Part shown: piece after piece, positions 11,396 through 19,149 of the stretch | Layout of the letters: every line of letters begins with the position of its first letter | Numbering within the stretch: position 1 is the first letter of the stretch | Assembly: GCF_018070325.1 (NCBI RefSeq) | Contig: NZ_JAGPXY010000025.1 | Coordinates: 1 to 64,000 of the forward strand | DNA from: Micromonospora sp. H61 | Lineage (GTDB): Bacteria > Actinomycetota > Actinomycetes > Mycobacteriales > Micromonosporaceae | DNA: 64,000 nucleotides | Reading direction: 5' to 3' | Position numbers and translations under genes: made by a program | The notes under the pieces: generated by a model | Databases searched by the model: none | Told to the model about the DNA's origin: nothing | The model's input: the letters and a program-made list of their open reading frames with translations, nothing else

Positions 11396-11890
11396 TCAGC
11401 GGTAGTTGTTGAACTGGAGGGCGACGCCGAAGTCTTCGCCCTTGAGCAGCGAGATGACAGCCTGGAGGTCGTCCCTCTTCTTGCCGGTGACCCGCAGCTG
11501 GTCACCCTGGATCTGCGCCTGCACGCCCTTGGGGCCCTCTTCGCGGATCTTCTTGCTGATCGCCTTGGCCTTGTCCGTCTCGATGCCCTGGATCACCTTG
11601 CAGTCGATCTTGAAGATCTTGCCCGACGGGCGGGGCTCCCCAGCATCCAGCGACTTCAGCGAGATGTTCCGCTTGACGAGCTTCTCCTTGAACACGTCCA
11701 GTGCGGCGCGGACGCGCTCCTCGGTCTCCGCCTGAAGGCCGATCGCCTCCTCGCCAGACCAGGAGATCTCAGCGCCGGTGCCGCGGAAGTCGAACCGCGT
11801 CGCAAGCTCCTTCTCCGCCTGCCGAAGGGCGTTGTCGACCTCCTGACGGTCAACCTTGCTCACGATGTCGAACGACGGGTTCGCTGCCAT
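11396..11890 (-). CDS. YajQ family nucleotide-binding protein
   Basis: A 164-residue protein covering the whole YajQ family, starting with the typical MAANPSFDIVSKVDRQEVDNA-type N-terminus and containing ELATRFDFRGT, GKIFKIDCKVIQGIETDKAK, and ending in ALQFNNYR. Family members bind nucleotides; some bind cyclic di-GMP and regulate transcription. The window also encodes a GGDEF-EAL protein at 16223, so a signalling link is conceivable but unproven. Monocistronic, divergent from tRNA-Tyr. Confidence 0.93.
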   Translation of the reverse strand: MAANPSFDIVSKVDRQEVDNALRQAEKELATRFDFRGTGAEISWSGEEAIGLQAETEERVRAALDVFKEKLVKRNISLKSLDAGEPRPSGKIFKIDCKVIQGIETDKAKAISKKIREEGPKGVQAQIQGDQLRVTGKKRDDLQAVISLLKGEDFGVALQFNNYR

Positions 11891-11968
11891 GTTTCTGCTC
11901 CTGCTGTCCGGCGGTCTGGGCCTGCCGTCGGCCGCCGACCAGCGGCACGACCCCCTGACCGTACCCGG

Positions 11969-11999
11969 TTGCGTAGGTGCCGGGGGGAGCCGCTATCCT
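11969..11999 (+). promoter_or_regulatory. Possible promoter of tRNA-Tyr
   Basis: A -10-like TATCCT at 11994-11999 lies 38 bases before the tRNA. The best -35 match is GTTGCG at 11969-11974, with a rather long 19-base spacer. Confidence 0.4.
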
Positions 12000-12037
12000 T
12001 GCTTCCGCCGCCGCGTTACGACGCGGTGGGGTGCCCT

Positions 12038-12121
12038 GGCGGGTTGCCCGAGCGGCCAATGGGAGCGGACTGTAAATCCGTCGCGAAAGCTTCAGAGGTT
12101 CGAATCCTCTACCCGCCACCA
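12038..12121 (+). tRNA. tRNA-Tyr (anticodon GTA)
   Basis: Acceptor GGCGGGT (12038-12044) pairs with ACCCGCC (12111-12117); discriminator A is at 12118 and CCA is encoded at 12119-12121. The anticodon loop CTGTAAA gives GTA, and a long variable arm makes it a type II tRNA. Its 3' half from 12070 is repeated at 15013, so this gene is the attachment site of the integrated element downstream. The functional 3' end now present is supplied by the element side. Confidence 0.97.
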
Positions 12122-12176
12122 GGTGCAGACACGGCCCCTGACCAGCAGAGATGCTGATCGGGGGCCGTTGTCGTTG
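12070..12176 (+). repeat. attL-type direct repeat (tRNA-Tyr 3' end plus terminator)
   Basis: 107 bases from the anticodon loop of tRNA-Tyr to just past the terminator hairpin are identical to 15013-15119 except for one base (G at 12160, A at 15103). Confidence 0.93.
12132..12167 (+). terminator. Terminator hairpin after tRNA-Tyr (left copy)
   Basis: CGGCCCCTGA at 12132-12141 pairs with TCGGGGGCCG at 12158-12167 with one G-T wobble, followed by a T-rich TTGTCGTT. The wobble is created by the single base difference from the right copy. Confidence 0.8.
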
Positions 12177-12600
12177 ATCTAGTCGAGTCTGGCTGAGTCC
12201 AGCCGTTGACGACTGGTTGTGGGCAGATGGTGGGCAGGTCGATCTTGCTTCTCAGGGCTCCTCTGGGGCTGCGACTCTTGGCGTTGGTGGCCCGCTCGCC
12301 GGGCTGGCATAGCCCCGCGCGCTTAGCGACCGGCTGAGGGCTCCGGGTTGGCATCTCGCTGGCCGTGGGAGGTAGGCCGAGGGCAAGCCAGTCCTGGGGT
12401 TGGACTGGCGCGGCAGTCGGAAGCCCTGGTCCGCGATCAGGTCGACTCGCCGGCTTCCGTACCGCCTGGCCATGGTCGTGCTGCGTCTAGACCAGCGGAG
12501 TTGGGGGCGGCGGTCCGGCGGCAGTCGGTGGCTCACCGCCCCGGCGCCGAAGGCAGCCGGGGCGGCTTGCCGCCGGCCGGCTCACCGCCCGCGCCGCGCG
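12177..12600. other. Element interior without a recognisable gene
   Basis: About 420 bases in which no frame gives a convincing protein. The intact N-terminal arm-binding and core-binding domains expected ahead of the integrase are not found here. A 17-base repeat (12219-12235) lies at its left edge. Short frames on both strands look like decayed coding sequence but match no family I recognise. Confidence 0.5.
12219..12235. repeat. 17-bp element-internal direct repeat, left copy
   Basis: GTGGGCAGATGGTGGGC occurs here and again at 14919-14935, near each end of the element in the same orientation. Both are near a GACTGGTTG (12211-12219 and 14940-14948). The placement, just inside both att repeats, suits integrase arm-binding sites; this is inferred. 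Confidence 0.6.
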
Positions 12601-13516
12601 GAGCGCGGCGCCTTGACAGCCTGTGCGTACGCCTCGACGGCAAGCCCGCGGCTGCCTCCACCGTCCAGCGGAAGCGGGCCACTTTCTACAAGTGCTCGGG
12701 TACGCCGTCGAGCTGGAGCTGATTGCCTCCAACCCGGTCGACCGGGTCCAGTGGACCGCCCCCGAGGTTGCACAGTCCATCGACCGGCGGGTGGTGGCTA
12801 ACCCAGCCCAGGTCGCCACGCTGCTGGAGGCGGTGATCTCTCGGCAAACGTGCCGACAAGGTCACGGCGTTCTTCGGCTGCCTCTACTACGCGGGGATGC
12901 GACCCTCGGAAGCGGCGGACCTACGGCGGACTGCGACCTTGCCGGCCGGTGCGCCGGCTGCGGGGCCGACTTCGACGACCTGTCAGCGGTCAAGCCTTCC
13001 CGGTCCTGCGACCACGAGAAGATCGAACATCGCTGGGGCCGACTGGTGCTCGCCGGCACCGCGCCGCGCGCCGGGTCGCACTGGACCGACGACGGCGGCT
13101 CCCACGAGCGGCGCGGACTCAAGCACCGGGGAAGGGCTGAGACTCGGGCGGTCCCGATCCCGCCCCGGCTCGTCGAGCTGCTGTGCGCGCACGTTGAGAA
13201 TCACGGGGTTGGCTCGGACGGTCGGTTCTTCCGGGGCCTGCACGGTGGGCCGCTTTCCGAGTCGGTCTACGACTGCTGGTGGAAGCTCGCCCGCGAGAAG
13301 GCGCTGACCGAATCGCAGGTTGCCTCGCCGCTCGTCTGCCGGCCGTACGACCTGCGGCACGCAGCGGCTTCGCTCTGGCTGAATGCCGGCGTCCCGCCGA
13401 CCGAGGTAGCCCAGCGCCTGGGCCACGGCGTCGCCGTCCTCCTCCGCGTCTACGCCAACTGCATAGACGGGGGAGACGACACGATGAACGACAAGATCGG
13501 CGATGCCCTCGGATGA
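12600..13516 (+). pseudogene. Tyrosine recombinase (phage-type integrase), frameshifted and N-truncated
   Basis: Homologous integrase segments lie in different frames. VRLDGKPAAASTVQRKRA is in one frame (about 12625-12690), AVELELIASNPVDRVQWTAPEVAQS in a second (12700-12840), GMRPSEAADLRRT in the first again (about 12855-12930), then GRLVLAGTAPRAGS to the stop in the second. The C-terminus has the catalytic pattern Y-D-L-R-H, L-G-H and a Tyr in RVYANC. At least three frame changes and the absent N-terminal domain argue for an inactive gene. A four-Cys insert at about residues 110-140 of the last frame may be degenerate sequence. Confidence 0.8.
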
Positions 13517-13713
13517 CTCGAAGCTAGGCTTCGTCTTGGATCGGACACGGAGAGTAGCGGAACCCACGGTTGTAGCTAGGGCGATGCTAACGCTCCGTAG
13601 TTACAAACCTAAGTTCCAAATGTAAGTTTCAGGCTAGATGCTTTAGATCCGCCTCAGGTGTTGGGGCTAGACTTTGAATTACAGCGCTGAAATTAAAGTT
13701 TTCAGAGGATGGC
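13517..13713. other. AT-rich spacer upstream of the Fic gene
   Basis: This 197-base stretch is clearly richer in A and T than the rest of the window, notably 13600-13705. It probably contains the Fic promoter, but I see no clean -35/-10 pair. The composition supports foreign origin. Confidence 0.5.
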
Positions 13714-14898
13714 TTGCAATCCGTGGATCTTCAAGCGTTCGCTTCGTCCCCAGCTGGGGTCCTTGTGCCCATCAGTGGCCATGACGCTCGGTATGACGAG
13801 CCCTACGATCACAAGGCGTTCCTGCCGAACCCCCTGCCAAGCCAGATCGACCTTGCGCAGGAGACGTTCCGGGATCTGACTGCATCTACGGCTGCGGTCG
13901 CGAGACTTGACCAGGCGGCGATCCGGCTTCCCAACCCCATGCTCTTGGCGAGACCGGCGATCCGGCGGGAGGCTGTCAGCACCTCAGCTCTTGAGGGCAC
14001 GTACGCCGCCTTGGATGACGTGCTAGAGGCTGACTTCCTAGAGGCGGGTGAGGTCTCTGCGTCAGTCGCCGAGGTCGTCAATTACGTGCGTGCTGCTGAG
14101 ATGGCGTATGAGTGGATCAAGGAACGACCGATCACCATTGGCATGCTTCGGCAGCTTCAGAAGGTTCTCGTGAAGGGGACCCGTGCTGACACGGCTGACG
14201 CGGGAGATGTCAGGAGTATCCAGGTCTTCATCGGACTCAGCGCAGGCCGAGTCACGGAAGCTCGCTTCGTGCCTCCACCGCCAGGGGACCAGTTGAGGGC
14301 GGGTTTTGAGGCGTGGGAGAACTGGATCAACACCAAGGATGACCTTCCGCTGATTGCAAAGATGGCGCTGGGTCATTACCAGTTTGAGACGTTGCACCCG
14401 TTTAACGACGGTAATGGGCGCCTTGGGCGTTTGGTCTGCGTGCTCCAGTTGGCGACGGAAGGTGAGTTGCGAGTCCCCGTTCTGAATCTCTCGCCCTGGC
14501 TTGAGGTGCGAAGGCGGGAGTACCAGGACCACCTCCTTGAGATCAGCATGACGGGCAGGTTCGATCAGTGGATAAGGTTCTTCTCGGAGGCTGTACGAGC
14601 GCAGGCTGTCCTGGCAGTGGAGCGCATCGATGCGCTACTTGACTGGAAGGAGCATGCGCTTGACCGACTTCGAGAGGCCAACGTACGTGGGGTGGCTGCC
14701 CGGATCGTGGAGGATCTCATCGGCTACCCGATGATCACGCCCACGACTGCATCCCAGATGTACAGCGTGTCTTATCCGGCTGTGAATACTGCCATCCGTC
14801 GGCTGGAGGGCCTAGGCATCCTCCAGGAGCGGACAGGGCGGCGCTATGCTCGCGTCTTCGCTGCGAAAGACGTACTTCGGATCATTGATGCGCGATAG
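13714..14898 (+). CDS. Fic family protein (probable self-inhibited AMP transferase)
   Basis: A 394-residue protein. The catalytic Fic motif HPFNDGNGR spans residues 228-236 with catalytic His228. The inhibitory motif S-x-x-x-E-G appears as STSALEGT, with Glu94 on the N-terminal side, so it is a class II Fic that holds its own inhibitory helix. Residues about 340-375 form a winged-helix segment (TTASQMYSVSYPAVNTAIRRLEGLG). The predicted activity is AMP or other nucleotide transfer to a target side chain. The TTG start at 13714 has GAGG five bases upstream; GTG at 13723 is an alternative. It is the only intact gene of the element and codon use is less GC-biased than its neighbours. Confidence 0.88.
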   Translation: MQSVDLQAFASSPAGVLVPISGHDARYDEPYDHKAFLPNPLPSQIDLAQETFRDLTASTAAVARLDQAAIRLPNPMLLARPAIRREAVSTSALEGTYAALDDVLEADFLEAGEVSASVAEVVNYVRAAEMAYEWIKERPITIGMLRQLQKVLVKGTRADTADAGDVRSIQVFIGLSAGRVTEARFVPPPPGDQLRAGFEAWENWINTKDDLPLIAKMALGHYQFETLHPFNDGNGRLGRLVCVLQLATEGELRVPVLNLSPWLEVRRREYQDHLLEISMTGRFDQWIRFFSEAVRAQAVLAVERIDALLDWKEHALDRLREANVRGVAARIVEDLIGYPMITPTTASQMYSVSYPAVNTAIRRLEGLGILQERTGRRYARVFAAKDVLRIIDAR

Positions 14899-14918
14899 CC
14901 CGGCGGCTTTCAATGGGC

Positions 14919-14935
14919 GTGGGCAGATGGTGGGC
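14919..14935. repeat. 17-bp element-internal direct repeat, right copy
   Basis: Identical to 12219-12235, 21 bases past the Fic stop, and followed by GACTGGTTG at 14940. See the left copy for interpretation. Confidence 0.6.
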
Positions 14936-15012
14936 GGCTGACTGGTTGACGCCGGCCCGAGGGTAGTGGAACACCAGGTTCTGGGCCTGCGGTGGTCATG
15001 ATCGCGGACGCC

Positions 15013-15119
15013 CTGTAAATCCGTCGCGAAAGCTTCAGAGGTTCGAATCCTCTACCCGCCACCAGGTGCAGACACGGCCCCTGACCAGCAGAGATGCTGA
15101 TCAGGGGCCGTTGTCGTTG
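15013..15119 (+). repeat. attR-type direct repeat (partial tRNA-Tyr 3' end)
   Basis: Second copy of the 107-base repeat, beginning inside the anticodon loop. No 5' half of a tRNA precedes it, so it is a tRNA fragment, not a gene. The terminator hairpin inside it (15075-15110) is perfectly paired, suggesting this is the original chromosomal version. Confidence 0.93.
15075..15110 (+). terminator. Terminator hairpin (right copy)
   Basis: CGGCCCCTGA and TCAGGGGCCG pair perfectly over 10 bp and are followed by TTGTCGTTG. It is the ancestral tRNA-Tyr terminator, now separated from the gene. Confidence 0.75.
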
Positions 15120-15125
15120 TCTCGT

Positions 15126-15189
15126 CGCCAACTGCGTTGACGGCGAGGACGCCATGAACGGCAAGGTCTGCCGTGCACTCGATGAGCGC
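15126..15189 (+). pseudogene. C-terminal fragment of a second integrase
   Basis: Directly after the right att repeat, one frame reads VANCVDGEDAMNGKVCRALDE. This matches the extreme C-terminus of the element's own integrase (VYANCIDGGDDTMNDKIGDALG) in spacing and most residues. Everything upstream of this tail is missing. It looks like the scar of an earlier related element in the same tRNA site. Confidence 0.65.
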
Positions 15190-15991
15190 CCTTTTCAGCT
15201 GCCGATCTTGGTCGTGGTGTCACCGACGAGATGGCGAGCGTCGGCGATGGCGTCGCGTCGACGTCCGCTGTCGTTGTGCTGGTCTGCTTGTGCCCGTTAT
15301 AGGCGGCGTCAACGTAGTCGTTGCGTTGGTTGGCGAGATGCCGGCGAGGATCGCGAGGGTCGGACCTTCCACACCCGCTATCAGGCGGTCGCCTGCGGCC
15401 GAGATCGCGTCGGCCGCCGTGCTCGGTCTGGCGCTCCACGGGCTGCGGGTCATGCTCCGGGCGTTGCGGTGGATCCTGTCGGTGGGTCTGCCGCCAGGTT
15501 GGCGCTCGAGTTCGTGGCGGATTTGACCTACGTCAGAACACGCTCTATCTGCTGTCATCGATGCCAAGTGCGATGTTAGCTGCGCATCCGCTGCTCGTGG
15601 TCAGCGCCCATGTTGCTCTCCGCCCACTGAAATGAACCCGACGAAGGGCTGGCGGGATGGCGAGGAGCCGGTATGGTGGTCGATGGCCGGATGGAGGCGC
15701 GAGTTTGTCGCGGGCTGTTGAGGTGTTGCTGAGGGTGACCGCCAAGCCGGATGTGGCGAGTGTCTACAGCTGGACCCGAATTGCGTTGAAGGTCGTATTC
15801 AACGCTGCGTGAAGCGGTGAACCACCCCGCAAGCTTGTGATCTGGTCCAGTGCGTTGGGGGCGGTAGGCCGAACGGCGGGAAGTAACAGACGGTGGGGCC
15901 AGTCGGGCGACCACCACTTCTCTGGCTGCCCGCGCTGTGGCACGATCGTGGAACCTCCATCAACGCTGTACATCTCCCGACAGGAGCGATC
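15190..15991. other. Gene-poor scar downstream of the integration site
   Basis: About 800 bases without a supported gene. One plus-strand frame near 15505-15540 reads FVADLTYVRT, which resembles the W-V-A-D-x-T-Y-V segment of IS3-family transposases; on its own this is weak evidence for an insertion sequence remnant. Frames on both strands are short and lack ribosome sites. The last 50 bases probably hold the promoter of the small gene at 15992. Confidence 0.45.
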
Positions 15992-16165
15992 ATGTCTGGT
16001 CGAAGGCTAGGCCGACTCGGTGGGTCTCTCCTCCTTGTTCTCGCTGCCGCCGCCATCGTCGCCTTCCCCGCCGGCCTCTTCGACAGCAGTGCCAGCGGAG
16101 CTCAGGCCATCGATCTCATCTGGACTGTCGTTCCGGAGAACACTGTCTTCGGCAGTGGTCGCTGA
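15992..16165 (+). CDS. Small putative membrane-anchored or secreted peptide
   Basis: A 57-residue product starting MSGRRLGRLGG followed by a hydrophobic stretch (about residues 12-30, LLLVLAAAAIVAFPAGLF) and a short polar tail. The N-terminal arginines and hydrophobic core look like a signal anchor. ATG follows ACAGGAG closely (AGGAG, four-base spacer). I do not recognise a family. It lies 57 bases upstream of the GGDEF-EAL gene in the same direction and may be co-transcribed. Confidence 0.5.
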   Translation: MSGRRLGRLGGSLLLVLAAAAIVAFPAGLFDSSASGAQAIDLIWTVVPENTVFGSGR

Positions 16166-16222
16166 CTGGTTCAGCTCATCCCCACTCAAGAGCGGTAAAC
16201 CGCAGGCGCCGTAGGGAGCGGT

Positions 16223-18754
16223 ATGGCTCCGCGTGATCGATCGCGACGTCGTTCGGCGGATCGTGCCTGGTTCATCACCGCGCCGCTGGTGTTCTTCGCA
16301 GCGATCTGTTCCATGGTCACGGGGCTGGTGTCGTCCCAGCCTCTCGGTGAATGGCTTCTCGCGCTCCTGTTGCTGGTCGCCATGGCCGCCGTTGGCATGC
16401 CGGTCCTCAACTTTGTCGTCCGGCGGCAGTCGTTCGGCATGACCCTGACCGAGATTCCGCTGGTGCTGGCGCTCTTTCTGCTGCCACCGCTGACCGTCGT
16501 CGCCATCTACACGGTGGCGTCGATGCTCACGCAGACGCGGCACCGGTTCGCGCCCGTCAAGTTCTGGTTCAACGTGGCCAAGGCGGCCGCCGGGACCTCT
16601 CTCGCCGTCCTCCTCCTTCAGGCGCTACCGCCCTCGAAGGAGGTGGACGACCCCGGCACCTGGCTGAGTCTTTTCGCGGCCGTAACCGCGGTGATTCTCG
16701 TCAGCCTTGCGGGCATCGTCGGCGTGCACACCCTCCTACAGGGCTGGCAGGCGGGACGGGACTCTCTGCGTACCGCACGCCCCGCCCTGCTCACTGCGGC
16801 GATCAACGTCTCGCTCGGTCTGATCATCCTGATCGCCGTCACGACCACCTGGTGGTCGTTGGTGCTGCTGGTCGCACTCGGTGTGGCCCTGGTCCTGGTC
16901 TACCGCTCCTACGCGGAGTTCTTCCGGCAACACCGGACGCTGGCCGCGATGTACGACCTGACCCGCGCAATCGGGGAGCGCGGCCAGGACGGGACGCTCG
17001 TCGACGCTCTCCTGGGTCGGGTCCGGGCCCTGATGCAGGCCGAGTACGCGACTCTGTGGCTGCCGGCCCTGGGCCGCCACCCCGAGGTGTTGCTCACCGC
17101 CAGGGTTGACGATTCGGGTCTGCTCGACGTCGTACGGACGCCGGCTTCCCTCCGCCAGCGAGCCGCAGGTGAGGGGCGGACCATCGCGGTGGGGCGCGCC
17201 TTCGACGAAGAGTCGAACGAGCGCCAGGCCCTGAGCCACGGCAAGATCAAGGACGTCATCGTCGTGCCGCTCCGGTCCGGCCAGGCGGTCATCGGCACCC
17301 TGGAGGTCGCCAACCGGCTCAGCGACGTCGGTCACTTCACGCCCGGCGACATCCCCGTCTTCGAGACGGTTGCGGCGCACGCGGCCGTGGCCCTGGAGAA
17401 TTCGCGGCTGGTCGACCGGCTCCGGCACGACGCGCACCACGACACGTTGACCCGACTGCCCAACCGGCGACGGATCACCGGAGCACTGGACGAGTCGGTC
17501 AAGATCCGCGCGCCGGGCGAGGTGGTGGCGCTGCTGCTCTTCGACGTCGACGGGTTGCGCCAGGTCAACGAGTCCCTGGGGCACGCGGCCGGGGACAAGG
17601 TCCTCACCGAGGTCGCCAGTCGGTTGCGGGCCAGCGCGCCGTCGTCGGCTCTGGTTGGCCGTGCCGGCGGGGACGAGTTCCTGGTGACGCTGCGGTTGGA
17701 GAGTGCTGAGGCCGCGCTCGAGTTGGCCGCCCAACTGCGCGACCAGATCCGCGACGAGATGGTCTTCGACGCGCTCACCCTCGACGTGGACACCGCCGTC
17801 GGGGTGGCCGTACACCCGGATCACGGCAGCGACGCGGCGACCCTGCTGCTTCGGGTCGACCTCGCCGCCACCGCGGCCAAGTCGGTGCCGGGCAGCGTGC
17901 AGCTGTTCAATCCCGCGCTGGAGTCCCGTTCACTGCGCCGGTTGGGTCTGGCCGGCGATCTGCGCCGGGCACTGGACCAGGACGAGCTGGAGGTCTACTT
18001 CCAGCCCAAGGTGACTCTGCGGGACCGGCGCCTGGTGGGTGTGGAGTGTCTGGCCCGCTGGGAGCACCCGGCGCACGGCACGGTCGCGCCCGAGGATTTC
18101 GTGGCGGTGGCCGAGCACACCGGTCAGTTGAGCCGACTCACCGAGGTGGTGCTCCGGGAGGGCCTTCGGCGCAGCCGGGACTGGGCGCTGGCCGACCAGC
18201 CGCTGCCCATCGCGGTCAACCTCTCGGCCCGTACGCTCATCGACCGGGACTTCCCGGACCGGGTCCAGGAGTTGTTGACCGAGTACAAGGTGCCGGCGCA
18301 GCGCCTCACCCTGGAGATCACCGAGTCGGGGGTGCTGGACGGCACGGACCGGCCGATCCCCACCCTGCAACGGCTGCGGGATCTCGGCGTACGACTGTCG
18401 GTGGACGACTTCGGCACTGGTGACTCGTCTCTGGCGCACCTGCGCCGGCTGCCGGTGCACGAGGTGAAGGTGGACCGCTCCTTCGTGCAGGGCATGGCGA
18501 CCGACCCGGGGGACCTGGCGATCGTCAACGCGGTGGTCACCCTCTCCCAGCAGTTCGGCCTGGCGGTGGTGGCCGAGGGGGTGGAGAGCGAGTTGACCCT
18601 GGAGCTTCTGCAGGACATCGGCTGCGAGATCGGGCAGGGTTTCCTGTTCAGCCGGCCGCTGCCGTACGAGCGGTTGGCTGCCTGGTTCGGCGCCCAGGTC
18701 GAGCCGGAGACGGCCACGAACGGAGAGCTGCCCCGCCTGCGTGTTGTGCCCTGA
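16223..18754 (+). CDS. Membrane GAF-GGDEF-EAL cyclic di-GMP protein
   Basis: An 843-residue bifunctional cyclic di-GMP enzyme candidate. Residues 1-230 form about six transmembrane helices, followed by a GAF-like sensor (about 240-400), a GGDEF domain with an intact GGDEF at 482-486, and an EAL domain starting near 585. The EAL signature is ECL (608-610) with the catalytic Glu kept. Later motifs DDFGTGDSSL and VAEGVES are present, so both activities are plausible. The RxxD product-inhibition site is absent before GGDEF. ATG at 16223 is preceded by AGGGAG at four bases. It is likely a membrane sensor in development or adhesion control. Confidence 0.92.
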   Translation: MAPRDRSRRRSADRAWFITAPLVFFAAICSMVTGLVSSQPLGEWLLALLLLVAMAAVGMPVLNFVVRRQSFGMTLTEIPLVLALFLLPPLTVVAIYTVASMLTQTRHRFAPVKFWFNVAKAAAGTSLAVLLLQALPPSKEVDDPGTWLSLFAAVTAVILVSLAGIVGVHTLLQGWQAGRDSLRTARPALLTAAINVSLGLIILIAVTTTWWSLVLLVALGVALVLVYRSYAEFFRQHRTLAAMYDLTRAIGERGQDGTLVDALLGRVRALMQAEYATLWLPALGRHPEVLLTARVDDSGLLDVVRTPASLRQRAAGEGRTIAVGRAFDEESNERQALSHGKIKDVIVVPLRSGQAVIGTLEVANRLSDVGHFTPGDIPVFETVAAHAAVALENSRLVDRLRHDAHHDTLTRLPNRRRITGALDESVKIRAPGEVVALLLFDVDGLRQVNESLGHAAGDKVLTEVASRLRASAPSSALVGRAGGDEFLVTLRLESAEAALELAAQLRDQIRDEMVFDALTLDVDTAVGVAVHPDHGSDAATLLLRVDLAATAAKSVPGSVQLFNPALESRSLRRLGLAGDLRRALDQDELEVYFQPKVTLRDRRLVGVECLARWEHPAHGTVAPEDFVAVAEHTGQLSRLTEVVLREGLRRSRDWALADQPLPIAVNLSARTLIDRDFPDRVQELLTEYKVPAQRLTLEITESGVLDGTDRPIPTLQRLRDLGVRLSVDDFGTGDSSLAHLRRLPVHEVKVDRSFVQGMATDPGDLAIVNAVVTLSQQFGLAVVAEGVESELTLELLQDIGCEIGQGFLFSRPLPYERLAAWFGAQVEPETATNGELPRLRVVP

Positions 18755-18785
18755 ACAGGGCGCGGACGATCACCGGGGATCCGAT

Positions 18786-18814
18786 TTCACCTGTCGAGCC
18801 GGGCCGTGTACTCT
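18786..18814 (+). promoter_or_regulatory. Promoter of tRNA-Thr
   Basis: TTCACC at 18786-18791 and TACTCT at 18809-18814, separated by 17 bases, lie 33 bases before tRNA-Thr. Confidence 0.6.
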
Positions 18815-18847
18815 TACTCCTGCGCGCCCCACGGGGAGATCGCGCAG

Positions 18848-18920
18848 GCCCCCTTAGCTCAGTCGGCAGAGCGTCTCCATGGTAAGGAGAAGGTCTACGG
18901 TTCGATTCCGTAAGGGGGCT
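18848..18920 (+). tRNA. tRNA-Thr (anticodon GGT)
   Basis: Acceptor GCCCCCT pairs with AGGGGGC; discriminator T; no encoded CCA. The anticodon loop ATGGTAA gives GGT. It is 24 bases upstream of tRNA-Met and probably transcribed with it. Confidence 0.96.
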
Positions 18921-18944
18921 CGAGGGTTCAGCTGGACCCATCGC

Positions 18945-19017
18945 AGCGGTGTAGCTCAGATGGTAGAGCAAGCGGCTCATAATCGCTGTGTCGCCGGTTC
19001 AAGTCCGGCCACCGCTA
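18945..19017 (+). tRNA. tRNA-Met (anticodon CAT, elongator type)
   Basis: Acceptor AGCGGTG pairs with CACCGCT with discriminator A. The loop CTCATAA gives anticodon CAT. The first pair A-T and the lack of three G-C pairs at the base of the anticodon stem fit the elongator rather than the initiator. Confidence 0.95.
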
Positions 19018-19055
19018 CTCTCGTCTTCCGGGCTCGTTGCCGGTGGTCGTAAGAA

Positions 19056-19074
19056 TGGGCGCTTCTGGCGCCCA
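19056..19074 (+). terminator. Hairpin after tRNA-Met
   Basis: TGGGCGC pairs with GCGCCCA around a five-base loop, followed by CTTTGC. It separates the tRNA pair from rpmG. Confidence 0.6.
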
Positions 19075-19076
19075 CT

Positions 19077-19106
19077 TTGCATGTCCGCGCTGTCAGCGTC
19101 TAGGCT
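19077..19106 (+). promoter_or_regulatory. Promoter of rpmG
   Basis: TTGCAT at 19077-19082 and TAGGCT at 19101-19106 with an 18-base spacer, 44 bases ahead of the GTG start. Confidence 0.5.
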
Positions 19107-19149
19107 GGCGCGTCGTAGTTGTTTCCGTTAGCGAGGAAGGCACTCCGCC

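Larger units (their letters stand above)
12070..15119 (+). mobile_element. Small integrated element at tRNA-Tyr (integrase remnant plus Fic gene)
   Basis: The segment between two 107-bp direct repeats of the tRNA-Tyr 3' end contains a tyrosine-recombinase gene broken by frameshifts and an intact Fic gene. The sequence around 13560-13720 is visibly AT-richer than the surrounding chromosome. With no replication, transfer or excisionase gene recognised, it is probably a degraded integrative element or a stranded cargo island about 2.94 kb long (repeat to repeat). Confidence 0.85.

Noticed and set aside
12348..12722. A complete plus-strand gene ahead of the integrase
   Set aside because: Only its last 25 to 30 codons resemble integrase; the rest has no family features and no clear start, so it belongs to the decayed gene.
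15013..15064. Second tRNA-Tyr
   Set aside because: Only the 3' part from the anticodon loop onward is present. It is the att repeat, not a gene.
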